Positions 8,066-17,998 of a DNA stretch of 56,525 bases are shown here, one piece after another; position 1 is the stretch's first letter; every line of letters begins with the position of its first letter. The translations under genes and the position numbers were made by a program. The DNA is from a bacterium (GTDB taxonomy: Bacteria; Bacteroidota; Bacteroidia; NS11-12g; UBA955), in assembly GCA_029945665.1 (NCBI GenBank), contig JAQSCZ010000008.1:1-56525 (forward strand), read 5' to 3'. A model generated the notes under the pieces. That model saw only the letters and a list, made by a program, of their open reading frames with translations, was not told the origin of the DNA and searched no databases.

Positions 8066-9502
8066 ATGAAGTGGCCATGGTACCTGTCACTTTTATTTTT
8101 ATCCTTTTATTCGCTCGAGGTGTTTTTTAACCATTATTGTTTTCGAACCTTCGCACTCGATTTGGGGGTTTTTACCAATGCGCTTTATGATTATGCCCAC
8201 CTGCAATGGAATGATGCCACTGTTTTTAAATATACACCAGAGAATTTACTCTCAGATCATTTCGATTTATACCTTATCGTTTTCTCCCCTTTAAGTTATT
8301 TATTTGGTCAATATACTTTACTAATTGTTCAAATTACATCTGTGATTATTGGCGCATTTGGTGTTTACGCCTATTTGCAAACGAAGTTTAATAATCAGCG
8401 TCTAAGCCTATTGGGGATGCTTAATTTTTATTTGTTCTTCGGAATATGGGCGGCGCTTTCATTCGACTACCATAGCAACGTAGTTGCCGCTATGTTGGCG
8501 CCTTGGTTGTTTTATTTTAACGAAAAAAAGAGTTTTTTAAAATTCGGGTTGCTGCTTGTTTTTATGATCATTGCAAAAGAAACGATTTCACTGTGGTGTT
8601 TCTTTATTTGTTTAGGCCTGCTTATCGAACATCGCAAGGATAGAAGAAATATGGCTATTCTATCTGGTTTTTCAATAACCTCCTTAGCTTATTTCCTTTT
8701 AACCATAAAATTAATAATGCCCGCATTGGCGCTCTCGGGGCAATACGATCATTTTAAATACGCCGTTATTGGGCATAATATCAATTCGGCCTTTGTTAAT
8801 ATTGTTTCCCATCCATTCGACGCTTTTCGGAATTTATTTATTAACCACTCGGGGGAGCCTGGCTTAGATTGGGTAAAGACCGAATTTTATGGAATGGCCC
8901 TGGTTTCAGGCTTGTATTTGTTGTTCTTTCGACCGGCATTTTTGGTTATGCTAATTTCGCCAATATGTATTAAAATGTTTAACGATGATCCCACCAAATG
9001 GAGTATAGATTGCCATTATTCAGTTGAGTTTGCAAGTATTATAACAATTGGTGCTTTTACTTTTATTGGTAGTTTAAAACAGTCGCGATTAAAGTTAATG
9101 CTGCCATTGTTTGTATGCATTGGTTCATTGTTTGCCACTTATAAGCTAACCGATCACAACATCTATTACCACGATTATAATCGAATGAAAATCTACCATT
9201 CTCAACATTACAACCGCGGCTATGATTTAAAGGAAGTGCACAAGGCTTTCGCATTGATTCCAGATACGGCCATCGTGTGTGCTCAGTCGCCTATGTTGCC
9301 GCATTTGGCATACCGCAACAATTGCTATCAAATACCATTTGTTAAAAATGCAGAATACATTGTTGGCTCTAAAAGCGAACCAACGTGTTATCCAATTTCG
9401 GAACAAGAATTTAGACAATTGCTGAGAGATTCTCTGGCTACCAAAAGATGGAATGCATTGGTAAATGACACCAACATTACAATTTTAAAACGCTTGAAAT
9501 AA
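8066..9502 (+). CDS. DUF2079 polytopic membrane protein
   Basis: About 478 residues with some nine to eleven transmembrane helices and the DUF2079 hallmark near the N-terminus (LDLGVFTNALYDY, then a DHFDLYL block that follows NLLSDH). The family resembles membrane glycosyltransferases of the GT-C type and is usually annotated as a membrane protein of unknown function; a role in surface glycan building is inference. An open frame extends back to 7979, but the -7 box at 8018-8025 sits inside it, so the ATG at 8066 (MKWPWYLS) is preferred over 8036. Its stop abuts the stop of the convergent TPR gene with no spacer. Confidence 0.85.
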   Translation: MKWPWYLSLLFLSFYSLEVFFNHYCFRTFALDLGVFTNALYDYAHLQWNDATVFKYTPENLLSDHFDLYLIVFSPLSYLFGQYTLLIVQITSVIIGAFGVYAYLQTKFNNQRLSLLGMLNFYLFFGIWAALSFDYHSNVVAAMLAPWLFYFNEKKSFLKFGLLLVFMIIAKETISLWCFFICLGLLIEHRKDRRNMAILSGFSITSLAYFLLTIKLIMPALALSGQYDHFKYAVIGHNINSAFVNIVSHPFDAFRNLFINHSGEPGLDWVKTEFYGMALVSGLYLLFFRPAFLVMLISPICIKMFNDDPTKWSIDCHYSVEFASIITIGAFTFIGSLKQSRLKLMLPLFVCIGSLFATYKLTDHNIYYHDYNRMKIYHSQHYNRGYDLKEVHKAFALIPDTAIVCAQSPMLPHLAYRNNCYQIPFVKNAEYIVGSKSEPTCYPISEQEFRQLLRDSLATKRWNALVNDTNITILKRLK

Positions 9503-10099
9503 TCAAAGAATCAATTGCCATTTTCCTGTTTGGTTCGCAGGTCGTTTGGCTTTTACTATTTCAATAAAATTTTGAATGTTCGGAATATCAGGCATCATTG
9601 GGTCTATGCGCTCTAATTGCTCAAAATGATAAATCATGTCATCGATTTGCCAACTATAAAGACCTTCTTTTTTTATCATTCTTTCATAGGCCCATCCCAC
9701 ATTTTTATAGCCTAAGGTTAAATTGCCATTGTGTTTTTTTTCTATATCTAAGAATTTCTTGTAACAGATAACCACCATGCTATCTTGTTTCAGTTTTACA
9801 TGGTTCATGCCTTTGTACCAAAAAGGTTTGCTATTTGTTGAATCTTGTTTGCAGGCAATTGCTAAAACAGAATCAGCGGCTCTAAATTTTAACTGGCGGT
9901 GATAGCAATAGCCAAGTTGGGTTAAGATATTCCAATTTTGAGGTTCTTTGGCAAATGCGGCTAAATAATATTCTTCAGCTTTTCTATAATTGCCTTCATT
10001 CATTTCTTTGTTGCCCAAGGCGTATAGGTTAAATCCATCTTGCGCCATGGCAGATATACAACCCAATATTAAAAGTAAACCAATTGTAAGTGTTTTCAT
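9503..10099 (-). CDS. Secreted TPR-repeat protein
   Basis: The 198-residue protein has a cleavable signal peptide ending near residue 19 (ISAMAQD) and a TPR array: about 22-55 (GNKEMNEGNYRKAEEYYLA), 56-89 and 90-123, with a tail that contains YHFEQLERIDP. It is probably periplasmic and serves as an interaction scaffold. The start is supported by a -7 box TATTTTTG at 10122-10115, 15 nt upstream. It converges with DUF2079 with no bases between stop codons. No specific partner is evident. Confidence 0.85.
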   Translation of the reverse strand: MKTLTIGLLLILGCISAMAQDGFNLYALGNKEMNEGNYRKAEEYYLAAFAKEPQNWNILTQLGYCYHRQLKFRAADSVLAIACKQDSTNSKPFWYKGMNHVKLKQDSMVVICYKKFLDIEKKHNGNLTLGYKNVGWAYERMIKKEGLYSWQIDDMIYHFEQLERIDPMMPDIPNIQNFIEIVKAKRPANQTGKWQLIL

Positions 10100-10114
10100 G
10101 CTAGCTATTCAACA

Positions 10115-10122
10115 CAAAAATA
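10115..10122 (-). promoter_or_regulatory. -7 box of the secreted TPR gene
   Basis: The minus strand reads TATTTTTG (TAnnTTTG) 15 nt before the ATG at 10099. No clear -33 TTG at 19-21 bp. Confidence 0.5.
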
Positions 10123-10135
10123 GTACAAATATTGT

Positions 10136-10732
10136 TTAAAATCCTTTGCCCGAGTATTTTCGACGGGGATAAAGTCGTTTGTTTAGCGTCCTTTGATGGA
10201 AAAGTTGGGGTTTAATTGCATCGGTCCACGTAAATATCCATTTAACATTTGTCATTAGTTTTTGGGTTTTTCTGGTAGGATTATAAAGGCGATTTTTAAC
10301 CAATGGTATATGCAATAGGCCTGACCACCGCGACTTAATATCAATAAGGGTGTATTGAATGGAGTCTTTTCCTTTGGGTTGTATATGCACTATAAATGTG
10401 CCAAGTGATTGTTGGGTCTTGTTAAATCCTGCACGGTAGAACCCATAAAAAGTTTGAAAACTCCCCAGAAAATTAGACATCCCTGCCCAATGTTGTTTCC
10501 CATTGCCGAATGAATCCATGTTTTTAGCATACCAAAATTCAGTCGCTCTTTTTACCTGATAAGCATTTCTAACATTGCCAATTAAATCTCCATTTTGAGT
10601 GCTATTAAAATAATACACGCTATCTGCTTTTCCTATAAACCATTTCCATAAAATGGGATATAAGATGCTTGAAGGTGGTTGTGATTGTAATTTCAATACC
10701 ATAAAAAGCAGAGCGAGGATGCAATAACGCAT
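10136..10732 (-). CDS. Hypothetical secreted protein
   Basis: I do not recognise this 198-residue protein. It has a signal peptide (ILALLFMVLKLQSQ) and a single globular domain rich in aromatic residues, with WKWFIGKADSVYYF, FWYAKNM and FQTFYGFYRAGFN blocks. The C-terminal 40 residues are basic (KTQKLMTNVKW, RTLNKRLYPRRKY). It reads like a small periplasmic or outer-membrane associated beta protein. A -7 box TAGCTTTG lies only 4 nt before the ATG. It is divergent from the GT9 gene, so it need not share its pathway. Confidence 0.75.
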   Translation of the reverse strand: MRYCILALLFMVLKLQSQPPSSILYPILWKWFIGKADSVYYFNSTQNGDLIGNVRNAYQVKRATEFWYAKNMDSFGNGKQHWAGMSNFLGSFQTFYGFYRAGFNKTQQSLGTFIVHIQPKGKDSIQYTLIDIKSRWSGLLHIPLVKNRLYNPTRKTQKLMTNVKWIFTWTDAIKPQLFHQRTLNKRLYPRRKYSGKGF

Positions 10733-10736
10733 AGAA

Positions 10737-10744
10737 CAAAGCTA
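10737..10744 (-). promoter_or_regulatory. -7 box abutting the start of the hypothetical secreted protein
   Basis: The minus strand reads TAGCTTTG with 4 nt to the ATG at 10732. If used, transcription would begin at or next to the start codon. Confidence 0.5.
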
Positions 10745-10843
10745 CTCAATATTTGCGAAAAATTTACTTTTGAATGTGTCATCTGCTTATAATAAAAATA
10801 GCATTCGCATAATGCTAATTTTCGAATTATTATTGCAGTAGCA

Positions 10844-11986
10844 ATGCAACTTAAAATAAAACAGCGTATTGATAATTTAATTGGAGGCACTTTGGTAGCC
10901 ATTCATTTGTTGCCAGTTCGTATTTTAGGTAAGTTATTAAGAATTAACCACCGTTTGGATAAAGCACCTAACCACATTATCGTTATTAAAATGTTAGGCT
11001 TAGGTAGCCTGATATTAGCAGGTGATGCCCTCTTGGCTCTCAAAAAAAAATATCCCAATACCGAATTTATATTAATTGGTGGAAGGGCTTTAAAAGATAC
11101 TGCGCCACTTTTAAACTTGTTCGATCGCATTTGGATTATCGATGATGAGAGTTTGTTTGCAATGGTAAAATCCGCCATGGGTATTGTGTTAAAATGTTTG
11201 CGATTAAGGAATAAATGGTCGTTTGATTTTGAGGTCTATTCTCGACTGACAACCATTTTTTCACTTTATACATTCAGTAAAAATCGCTTTGGTTTTGAAT
11301 TTGAAAAAGTAAATTTCAGAAATTATTTAAATACCCATAATACGTATTTCAATTTATTTATTCCAACGGAAGAGAACTACAATTTTATGGCCATTGATGC
11401 TGGTGCAGAAATTACAGAAAGATATTATTTGCCTCAAAAAAATAATGGTATAAATCGGTCTGTTATTGTCATCAATAATACCTGTAGTGATTTAAGTATT
11501 CAGCGGAAATTAGATAGCGACCAACTTTCCGAATTGATAAATTTAATACTTCTCAATACTGCTTATGCGGTTGCGTTAGCTGGTGCTCCGAATGATAAGT
11601 TGGCCAATCAATTAGCCATTGATAATTCACAACATGGCGGTGATGGTCGTGTATTAAATTGGGCTGGTTCGCTTGGTTTCGAAGCCTATTTGGAAGCATT
11701 GGCTAGCAAAGCTAAGGCAATTGTAACCATCGATTCAGCACCCTTGCACATTGCAGCTCGATTAGGAATACCGATGGTTGCCATTTGGGGACCAACACAA
11801 GCGCAAAGTTTAGCACCACTTTGGTTGCGAGAAAGTAAGCTTTACAAGGAAATTAATTTGAAAGTGCATTGTTCACCATGCGTTCATCATACCAAAGAAT
11901 TGCCTTGTAAGGGATATAATTTTTGCATCAAGGATATTGAAATGACCACTGTTTTTAACCAATTAAATGAATTGCTGAATGAATAA
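10844..11986 (+). CDS. Glycosyltransferase family 9 (heptosyltransferase-like)
   Basis: The 380-residue protein has the two Rossmann-like halves of GT9. The N-terminal half (about 40-180) contains IVIKMLGLGSLILAGDAL, the usual start of these enzymes. The C-terminal half carries NWAGSLGFEAYLEAL and TIDSAPLHIAARLGIP followed by WGPTQ, the nucleotide-sugar binding signature (D-S/G-x-x-H-I-A). GT9 enzymes add heptose or a similar sugar to lipopolysaccharide core at the cytoplasmic side. The cysteine pair near the C-terminus (HCSPCVHH) is common in the family. The next gene starts 8 nt before the stop, so the two are co-translated and probably act in one glycan pathway. Confidence 0.92.
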   Translation: MQLKIKQRIDNLIGGTLVAIHLLPVRILGKLLRINHRLDKAPNHIIVIKMLGLGSLILAGDALLALKKKYPNTEFILIGGRALKDTAPLLNLFDRIWIIDDESLFAMVKSAMGIVLKCLRLRNKWSFDFEVYSRLTTIFSLYTFSKNRFGFEFEKVNFRNYLNTHNTYFNLFIPTEENYNFMAIDAGAEITERYYLPQKNNGINRSVIVINNTCSDLSIQRKLDSDQLSELINLILLNTAYAVALAGAPNDKLANQLAIDNSQHGGDGRVLNWAGSLGFEAYLEALASKAKAIVTIDSAPLHIAARLGIPMVAIWGPTQAQSLAPLWLRESKLYKEINLKVHCSPCVHHTKELPCKGYNFCIKDIEMTTVFNQLNELLNE

Positions 11987-13265
11987 TAAATTGCATTTTA
12001 AAATCATTGTCACAACCCTGCTGATTGCCTTTTCTTTTATTTTATTTAGAGCCTATACTATCAGTCAGTTTGAAACCAGTAAGCGCAGAAATTTTATGCG
12101 TGGCGATGCATATAGTGATATCAATTTATATTCTGCGGTTCAACATTTCAACGATTCTGGGTTAGCCAATACAATCGGATTGCCTGTGCATCACTATAAA
12201 GTGCCAGTGCATGATACGACATTGCACCCTGTTGTGTACACCCATTATCCGGCCTTGCCCGATTTGCTTGCCTATTTTTACTCAAAATTATTGGGTACTA
12301 TTAACGAGTTCGCTTTGCGGTTTTGTATGGTATTAATTAGTCTTTTTTATGCCTATGTATTATGGCAAGTATTAATGTTAATTATAAAAAAAGAAGATGT
12401 CGTTTTAGTTAGTTGGGTTATGCTTATTCTTTCGAATTATTTTATAGGATGGAGCGATAGTTTACACAAACATGTCTATGAAGAATTAGGGAAGGCTTTG
12501 TTCATTTGGGTTTTATTAATGCATTTGCAAAAGCCTAAGACTTGGTATTTAATCGCTCTTTTTTTAATCATGTGTTTTGTTGCGAATATTTCATTCGAAC
12601 CATTGGTTTATTTAGCCATTGTTTGTGTCGGTATTTCTTTGTGGCAAAAAAAAGGATTGTTTTCGGCCATTACACTCATTCCCGCAATGGGCGCTATCGT
12701 TGGAGTTTTACTTCATTTTTGGCAAAATATAGAATACTTTGGTTCTTGGCAATTGGCTTTGGCTGATATGACAGAAACAGCGAAATTAAGAACGGCTGGT
12801 ATTGAGGTGAGTGGGGTTGCAAAGAAATTGGAATCTCCATTTGGGTGGTTTGAATTTTTAACAATGCCATTGGTTTGGTTAATACGAACTGAGCGGTTTT
12901 TTATGGTGCCAGCTTTTGCTTTAATAGCCATGTGGTATCTTGTGCGGAAAGAATTTAAAGTACTATTGGATACTGCATATTATAAGTGGGCGAAAATACT
13001 ATTGGCAGCTTCGTATATTTGGTGTATCGTAATGGCACAACATGCCTATGTGCATTCTTTCACAATGAGACAAGCGGGACTTTGTTACGCTGTATTAGCG
13101 GGGCCGATTGTGTTTTTGTTTTACAATAAAATAAAGTCGGAATTTAAATCTTTTAACATAGGGTATAAAGTATTTTCTATACTAATAATCACCTATACTT
13201 TGGTCATGTTTTTAACTCAGGAAGTTTGGGATATGTGGATTAAGAATACTTTAATGAGTCCCTAG
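11979..13265 (+). CDS. Polytopic membrane protein, GT-C-like, coupled to the GT9 gene
   Basis: The 428-residue protein has about ten transmembrane segments. A long first extracytoplasmic loop (about 28-90) holds FMRGDAYSDINLY and HYPALPDLLAYF; acidic residues in this loop are a feature of GT-C glycosyltransferases such as the PMT/ArnT type, which use lipid-linked sugars. I cannot identify a specific family. The start overlaps the GT9 gene by 8 nt, so a role in the same surface-polysaccharide or lipopolysaccharide pathway is likely but inferred. Confidence 0.8.
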   Translation: MNNKLHFKIIVTTLLIAFSFILFRAYTISQFETSKRRNFMRGDAYSDINLYSAVQHFNDSGLANTIGLPVHHYKVPVHDTTLHPVVYTHYPALPDLLAYFYSKLLGTINEFALRFCMVLISLFYAYVLWQVLMLIIKKEDVVLVSWVMLILSNYFIGWSDSLHKHVYEELGKALFIWVLLMHLQKPKTWYLIALFLIMCFVANISFEPLVYLAIVCVGISLWQKKGLFSAITLIPAMGAIVGVLLHFWQNIEYFGSWQLALADMTETAKLRTAGIEVSGVAKKLESPFGWFEFLTMPLVWLIRTERFFMVPAFALIAMWYLVRKEFKVLLDTAYYKWAKILLAASYIWCIVMAQHAYVHSFTMRQAGLCYAVLAGPIVFLFYNKIKSEFKSFNIGYKVFSILIITYTLVMFLTQEVWDMWIKNTLMSP

Positions 13266-13302
13266 TTGATACTTTTTTAAATCAAATTTCGTTTAACATA
13301 GA

Positions 13303-13896
13303 ATGAAACTGAATGTCATCCTTGCTGCTATTTATGTAGTTTCCCTTTTTGCGTGTCATTCGAACGAAATGCCACAATCAATTGTAGTTAAAGATTCTAT
13401 CATTGTCATTCGAGATAATATGGTAGTGAAAGAAATACCAAAGCGCGGAAGAATTTTTAAACCTCTCAAAATAAATGCACCTATCAAGCGCTTGCTTGTG
13501 AAGAAAGGAGCGCAGATGCTAATTGCTTATTTTGGAGATACTTTTAAAGAATACAGAGTTGCAGTGGGCGCGAATCCTATTGGACATAAACAGCAAAAGG
13601 GCGATAATAGAACGCCTGAGGGGAGCTATACAATAGTATTAAAAAATCCCAAAAGTAGAGGGTATAAATCTTTGAAAATATCGTATCCTAATAATCAAGA
13701 TAGAAGCAGTGCTTGGCAACGTGGTTGTGACCCAGGCGGAGATATTTGCATTCATGGTTTGTGGTGGGATTCACAAGATCCGCTTACCCATTGGCAAAGC
13801 AATTGGACACAAGGGTGTGTTGCATTAAATAATCAACAAATGGATGAATTGTATAAGTATACCGCTGTGAGCACTCCAATAACAATTGTTCCTTAA
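13303..13896 (+). CDS. L,D-transpeptidase (YkuD-fold) lipoprotein
   Basis: The 197-residue protein has a lipobox (LFACH, Cys about 18), then a YkuD domain (about 65-195). The catalytic signature is HGLWW followed, about 25 residues later, by TQGCVAL with nucleophile Cys172. The GDNRTPEGSYTI block is also typical of the fold. It would sit in the periplasm and form 3-3 cross-links in peptidoglycan or attach proteins to it. It lies 37 bp after the GT-C-like gene in the same direction, so it may share that transcript, and converges with the PKD gene with only 7 bp between stops. Confidence 0.92.
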   Translation: MKLNVILAAIYVVSLFACHSNEMPQSIVVKDSIIVIRDNMVVKEIPKRGRIFKPLKINAPIKRLLVKKGAQMLIAYFGDTFKEYRVAVGANPIGHKQQKGDNRTPEGSYTIVLKNPKSRGYKSLKISYPNNQDRSSAWQRGCDPGGDICIHGLWWDSQDPLTHWQSNWTQGCVALNNQQMDELYKYTAVSTPITIVP

Positions 13897-13903
13897 AAAC
13901 AAT

Positions 13904-16900
13904 TTATCGGAGGATCATTATATTTCCTTTTTCCTCATGTCTCAGATCGTCTGATCCAACAAATTCGAGTCGATAGAAATATATACCTTGTTCAACATAT
14001 TCGCCACCGAATGAACCGTCCCAACCTAATTGAGGATTATCAGTTTTAAATAACATTTCGCCCCAACGATCGAAGATAATAAATTTATAAGATTGAGCGT
14101 AGGCAAGTCCACGTGGTTTAAAGAAGTCGTTAATTTGATCATCGTTACCCGGTGAGAAAGCGTTTGGCATATAGTAAATTACATCTGGTGCAATAAATAA
14201 ACTTTCTTGAGCAGTATCTTTACAACCAAATACATTGGTTACAATAAGAGTTGTATATTGGGTAACGGTATCGGTATATAGTATCAAAGGATTTTGATTG
14301 CTGGAAGTTCCCATTGCTCCAAAATTCCATAACCAACTAATGGCGTCTCTTGATGAATCGATGTATTGAATATCCACTTCATTTTCCCAAGATCTTAATT
14401 TTTGGTATATGAATTTAGCCACTGGGTTAGGATTTACAACTGCGTAATTTGTTTTCACTAAAGTATCAAGACATCCTTTGTCAGTTAACACAGATAAGGT
14501 AACCGTAAATTGACCGGTTTTTTTGTATTTGTGTTTAGGTGATTGCAAATCTGAAGTGGTTTTGCCATCGCCAAAAGTCCATTTATAAGAGGCAATAAAG
14601 CCTGGGTTGATTGTAGAATTATTGATAAATATTGAAGAGTCTTTTAAACATACATCTGATGTTGTGAAATCAAGTGTTGGGTTTGGATCGACAGATACCA
14701 ATGCGCTTGCAGTATCCCAGCAGCCATAATTTGTAATGACGCGATGTAAAATAGGGAAGACGCCATCGGTCTTATAGTTGTAAACAGGCGGATTTGCGGA
14801 TGTTAGCAACACAGCAGAATCACCATTACCATAATAATATTGGTATTTAGCAATTACACCATTGGTTATTTTTGATTTGCTTACGATAATAAACGCATTC
14901 TTTTTAAAACAACTTTCTTTTGGGTTGATTGTAAAATCTGCTACCGGCATTGGACGTAGATATACTTTGGCCGTATCTGCAGCAGAACAATTATTGTCGC
15001 TTAGCAAAGTCATGATAACGCGAAATGAATCTACCTTAATATAAGAATGGGAGGCAGTCAAGCCTGTTGCAGTTGTTAAGTCACCGAAGCTCCAATTCGT
15101 TGAATTAATAGTGCCGGAATTAATATTAGAGGTTGAGGTAAAGTTGAAATTATTATTCAAGTAGCATTGTTCATTGTTGTCAATGGTAAACGACGGGATT
15201 GGCATTGGATAAACAACAACTCCTTTAGTGGTAGTGTCTTTGCAATTGCCTGTTTGAGTAGAAGTTACCAATGTTACTGTATAATTTCCTTCAGTTAAGT
15301 ATGAATAATTAGGGTTTTTAATATTTGCTGTGTCATTTGTTTGGGTTGTTACACCAAAATCCCAGAAATAGTTCATGCTGCTGTTGTTGCTTACTGTAGA
15401 ATTGGCGAGAAAATCGAAAACATTGCCTTTTAAACAACTGCTTAAAATAGTTGCATTGTATGAAGAAACAGGCATTGGGTAAACGCGTGCATCCTTAATG
15501 ATTGTGTCAGTACAATTGTTGTTAGAAGTGGTAATTAATCTCACCTTATATAAGGCTGGATTAATATAACTGTGTGAAGTTGTTGCGACATTGCCATCAA
15601 CATTGCCATCACCAAAATTCCAGCCATAAGAATAGGTGCCGTACTTAATGGTTGTACTTGCTATGAAATTAAAGTTATTACTCAACTTACATTGCTTATC
15701 GTTGTTAATTGTAAAGTTGCTTTTTGGTTTCGGATATACTGTGACTGTTTTTGTTAAGGTGTCCGAACAAGAATGGTCACTGAAGGCAACATTCGTAACT
15801 GTGTAAGTAGAATCTTTGGTGTATTTTTTAGAGACCGCTGTAAATAAATTCGAGAAAGTTCCGTCTCCAAATAACCACTTATTGGTGAAATTTCCTGTCG
15901 AAATAAAAGTATTCGTAGAGAAAATAAAATTGTTGCTATTTACGCACTGGCCTGGGGTGTTTATAGTAAAATCAGTGTTAGGGTGGGGGTAGACATTGAT
16001 AATTGTAAATGCTGTATCTGAGCATCCGTTGTCGCCATATATTAGCAATGACATATTGTAATCACCTTCTGCTAAATATTGATGATTCACAAGTGGATTG
16101 TTAATATCTGTATTTCCATCTCCGAATCTCCATTCGTTGCTTGTAATAGTTCCTGTGGCAAAAATTGAATTATCTGTGAAAGTGAACAAATTATTTCTAA
16201 AACATTGCGAGCCGTTATTGATCGAGAAAGAGGGTTGAGGCATCGCGAGTACTTTTAAGGTGTCAACAATTGAATCCTTGCAATTTAAGTTGGATACCAA
16301 TAATAATTTGGCTGCATAATTACCTACCGTTGCAATTTTAGTTTGAATACTATCTACGCCATTAAAATTTTGTCCATCAGAAATTGACCAAGATCTTGTA
16401 TAGGTTCCAGAATTAATAGAGGAAGTTGATTTTAATTTAAATAAATTAATTTTCAAACACTGGGTATTGCTATTGGTTGTAAATGAAGCAATAGGAGATG
16501 GTTTAACGATGGAAGTCGTTTTAATACTATCTCGACAGCCCTTATTGCTAATGGCTTTTACTTCAATGCTGAAAGTGCCATCTGTTGCATAGCTATGCGA
16601 AACCGAATCACTATTGGTAGCAGTTCCGCCGTCACCAAAAGTCCAATTATGGGAAACAGTGCCAGTAGCGATGACTGATTTAGCCTTGAACCTAAATAAA
16701 TTGCCATCTGCGCACAAGGTATTGTCAAAATTAGTTATTGTCACTTTCGGCATAGGGTTCACTAAAATCTTTTGAAAAGTCGTGTCGCTGCAAGCATCTG
16801 CGCCATCATCAGTCGTTGTAATTAATTGAATGGTTCTGTTGCCTTGTGTTTTGTAGGTGTAATGAATAGAGTCTTTTAAAAGGAATTCTTTTCCAGCATC

Positions 16901-17926
16901 TATCACCCAATCATTAAGTAAAGGCAGACCATTGCTAACTGTTGAACCTGATTCGAAAACAAACTGATTGTTTATAATACATTGGTCAGTATCATTGGTT
17001 GTTATTTGGGCTATAGGATGAGGACTTACTGATAAAAAGAAATCTCCAGTATCGATACAGCCATTCGCTAATTGGTTAATTTGACTGACATAATAAAAAT
17101 TAGCAGTTGAATATTTGTGTTGTGTTGAATCGACATTTGAAACCATGGCGCTACCATCGCCAAAGAGCCAATTGGCATATAAAAACGGACTTGTAAAAGA
17201 ATAGGAGATTGATTTAAATTTAAATAAATTACCTCGCAAACATTGCACATCATCATTAATTTCAGTTTCAATATTGGGCATTTCTTTTACATTGACTTGT
17301 CTCTTGAAAATATCAGTACAACCTTTATCCGAAATGGCTTTTAATTCAGTATTGAAAAATGTGTTATAGAATTTATATCTGTGAGAAATTGTTGAAGTTG
17401 AAAGTGTATCATTGTTAGAGCCATCGGTCCAATTCCAAACATATTTTGTTATAGCACCAGCACTAATAGTCGATGTAGAAGTAAAATTATAGGTGTGATA
17501 TTTGTAACATTGGCTATCATTTGGAAAGGTAAAGGAAGGAAAAGGCTTGGGGAATACTGTTAGGGAAGAGTCTGACAAGTAACAAGTGTGCGCAGGAGCA
17601 GTTGATGTAACTCTAATCTTATAACCGGAACCTGGCAAGGTTGTCAACGGCATTTCATAGGTCAATCCTTTTGGTATTGTGTCTGTATAACTAGTTAAAT
17701 TGGTAGGCGATGCAAACGAACCAGCCGCATCTGATAATTGAATGGTAAAAACATTGCCACTGCTAAAGTAAACACCAGACTTGGTTATACTAACTTTCAG
17801 GGTATCTCCTGGGCAGATTTTTGAAGGCGTGAAAGTTATCTTCATATTGGCTGCAACACAAGGTTGAGCCTCTGTCTTATGGATGAAAGCAACAGTTAAA
17901 AATAGGAATAGTAAGGATCTTATCAT
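13904..17926 (-). CDS. Giant PKD-repeat surface protein with CHU_C (type B) T9SS sorting domain
   Basis: About 1340 residues: signal peptide (FLTVAFIHKTEAQ), an N-terminal domain, then about 12 PKD-like repeats of roughly 90 residues. Each starts with a Cys-containing strand such as NGSQCFRNNLFTF, contains the PKD core WxFGDG, and ends with a second Cys (GCSDTAFTI), so each repeat probably holds one disulfide. The last 85 residues form the gliding-motility C-terminal domain (PNAFSPGNDD, FIIFDRWGEMLFKT, GIYFYRLEF), the signal that sends the protein through T9SS to the surface. It is probably an adhesin or filament-like surface protein. I start at the ATG at 17926; the TTG three codons upstream is less likely. 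Confidence 0.93.
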   Translation of the reverse strand: MIRSLLFLFLTVAFIHKTEAQPCVAANMKITFTPSKICPGDTLKVSITKSGVYFSSGNVFTIQLSDAAGSFASPTNLTSYTDTIPKGLTYEMPLTTLPGSGYKIRVTSTAPAHTCYLSDSSLTVFPKPFPSFTFPNDSQCYKYHTYNFTSTSTISAGAITKYVWNWTDGSNNDTLSTSTISHRYKFYNTFFNTELKAISDKGCTDIFKRQVNVKEMPNIETEINDDVQCLRGNLFKFKSISYSFTSPFLYANWLFGDGSAMVSNVDSTQHKYSTANFYYVSQINQLANGCIDTGDFFLSVSPHPIAQITTNDTDQCIINNQFVFESGSTVSNGLPLLNDWVIDAGKEFLLKDSIHYTYKTQGNRTIQLITTTDDGADACSDTTFQKILVNPMPKVTITNFDNTLCADGNLFRFKAKSVIATGTVSHNWTFGDGGTATNSDSVSHSYATDGTFSIEVKAISNKGCRDSIKTTSIVKPSPIASFTTNSNTQCLKINLFKLKSTSSINSGTYTRSWSISDGQNFNGVDSIQTKIATVGNYAAKLLLVSNLNCKDSIVDTLKVLAMPQPSFSINNGSQCFRNNLFTFTDNSIFATGTITSNEWRFGDGNTDINNPLVNHQYLAEGDYNMSLLIYGDNGCSDTAFTIINVYPHPNTDFTINTPGQCVNSNNFIFSTNTFISTGNFTNKWLFGDGTFSNLFTAVSKKYTKDSTYTVTNVAFSDHSCSDTLTKTVTVYPKPKSNFTINNDKQCKLSNNFNFIASTTIKYGTYSYGWNFGDGNVDGNVATTSHSYINPALYKVRLITTSNNNCTDTIIKDARVYPMPVSSYNATILSSCLKGNVFDFLANSTVSNNSSMNYFWDFGVTTQTNDTANIKNPNYSYLTEGNYTVTLVTSTQTGNCKDTTTKGVVVYPMPIPSFTIDNNEQCYLNNNFNFTSTSNINSGTINSTNWSFGDLTTATGLTASHSYIKVDSFRVIMTLLSDNNCSAADTAKVYLRPMPVADFTINPKESCFKKNAFIIVSKSKITNGVIAKYQYYYGNGDSAVLLTSANPPVYNYKTDGVFPILHRVITNYGCWDTASALVSVDPNPTLDFTTSDVCLKDSSIFINNSTINPGFIASYKWTFGDGKTTSDLQSPKHKYKKTGQFTVTLSVLTDKGCLDTLVKTNYAVVNPNPVAKFIYQKLRSWENEVDIQYIDSSRDAISWLWNFGAMGTSSNQNPLILYTDTVTQYTTLIVTNVFGCKDTAQESLFIAPDVIYYMPNAFSPGNDDQINDFFKPRGLAYAQSYKFIIFDRWGEMLFKTDNPQLGWDGSFGGEYVEQGIYFYRLEFVGSDDLRHEEKGNIMILR

Positions 17927-17998
17927 CTTATGCAATTGTTAATGTTAAAATAATCTACGAATATACAGCAAAAAATGATAAATACAAACCTGCTTGGG

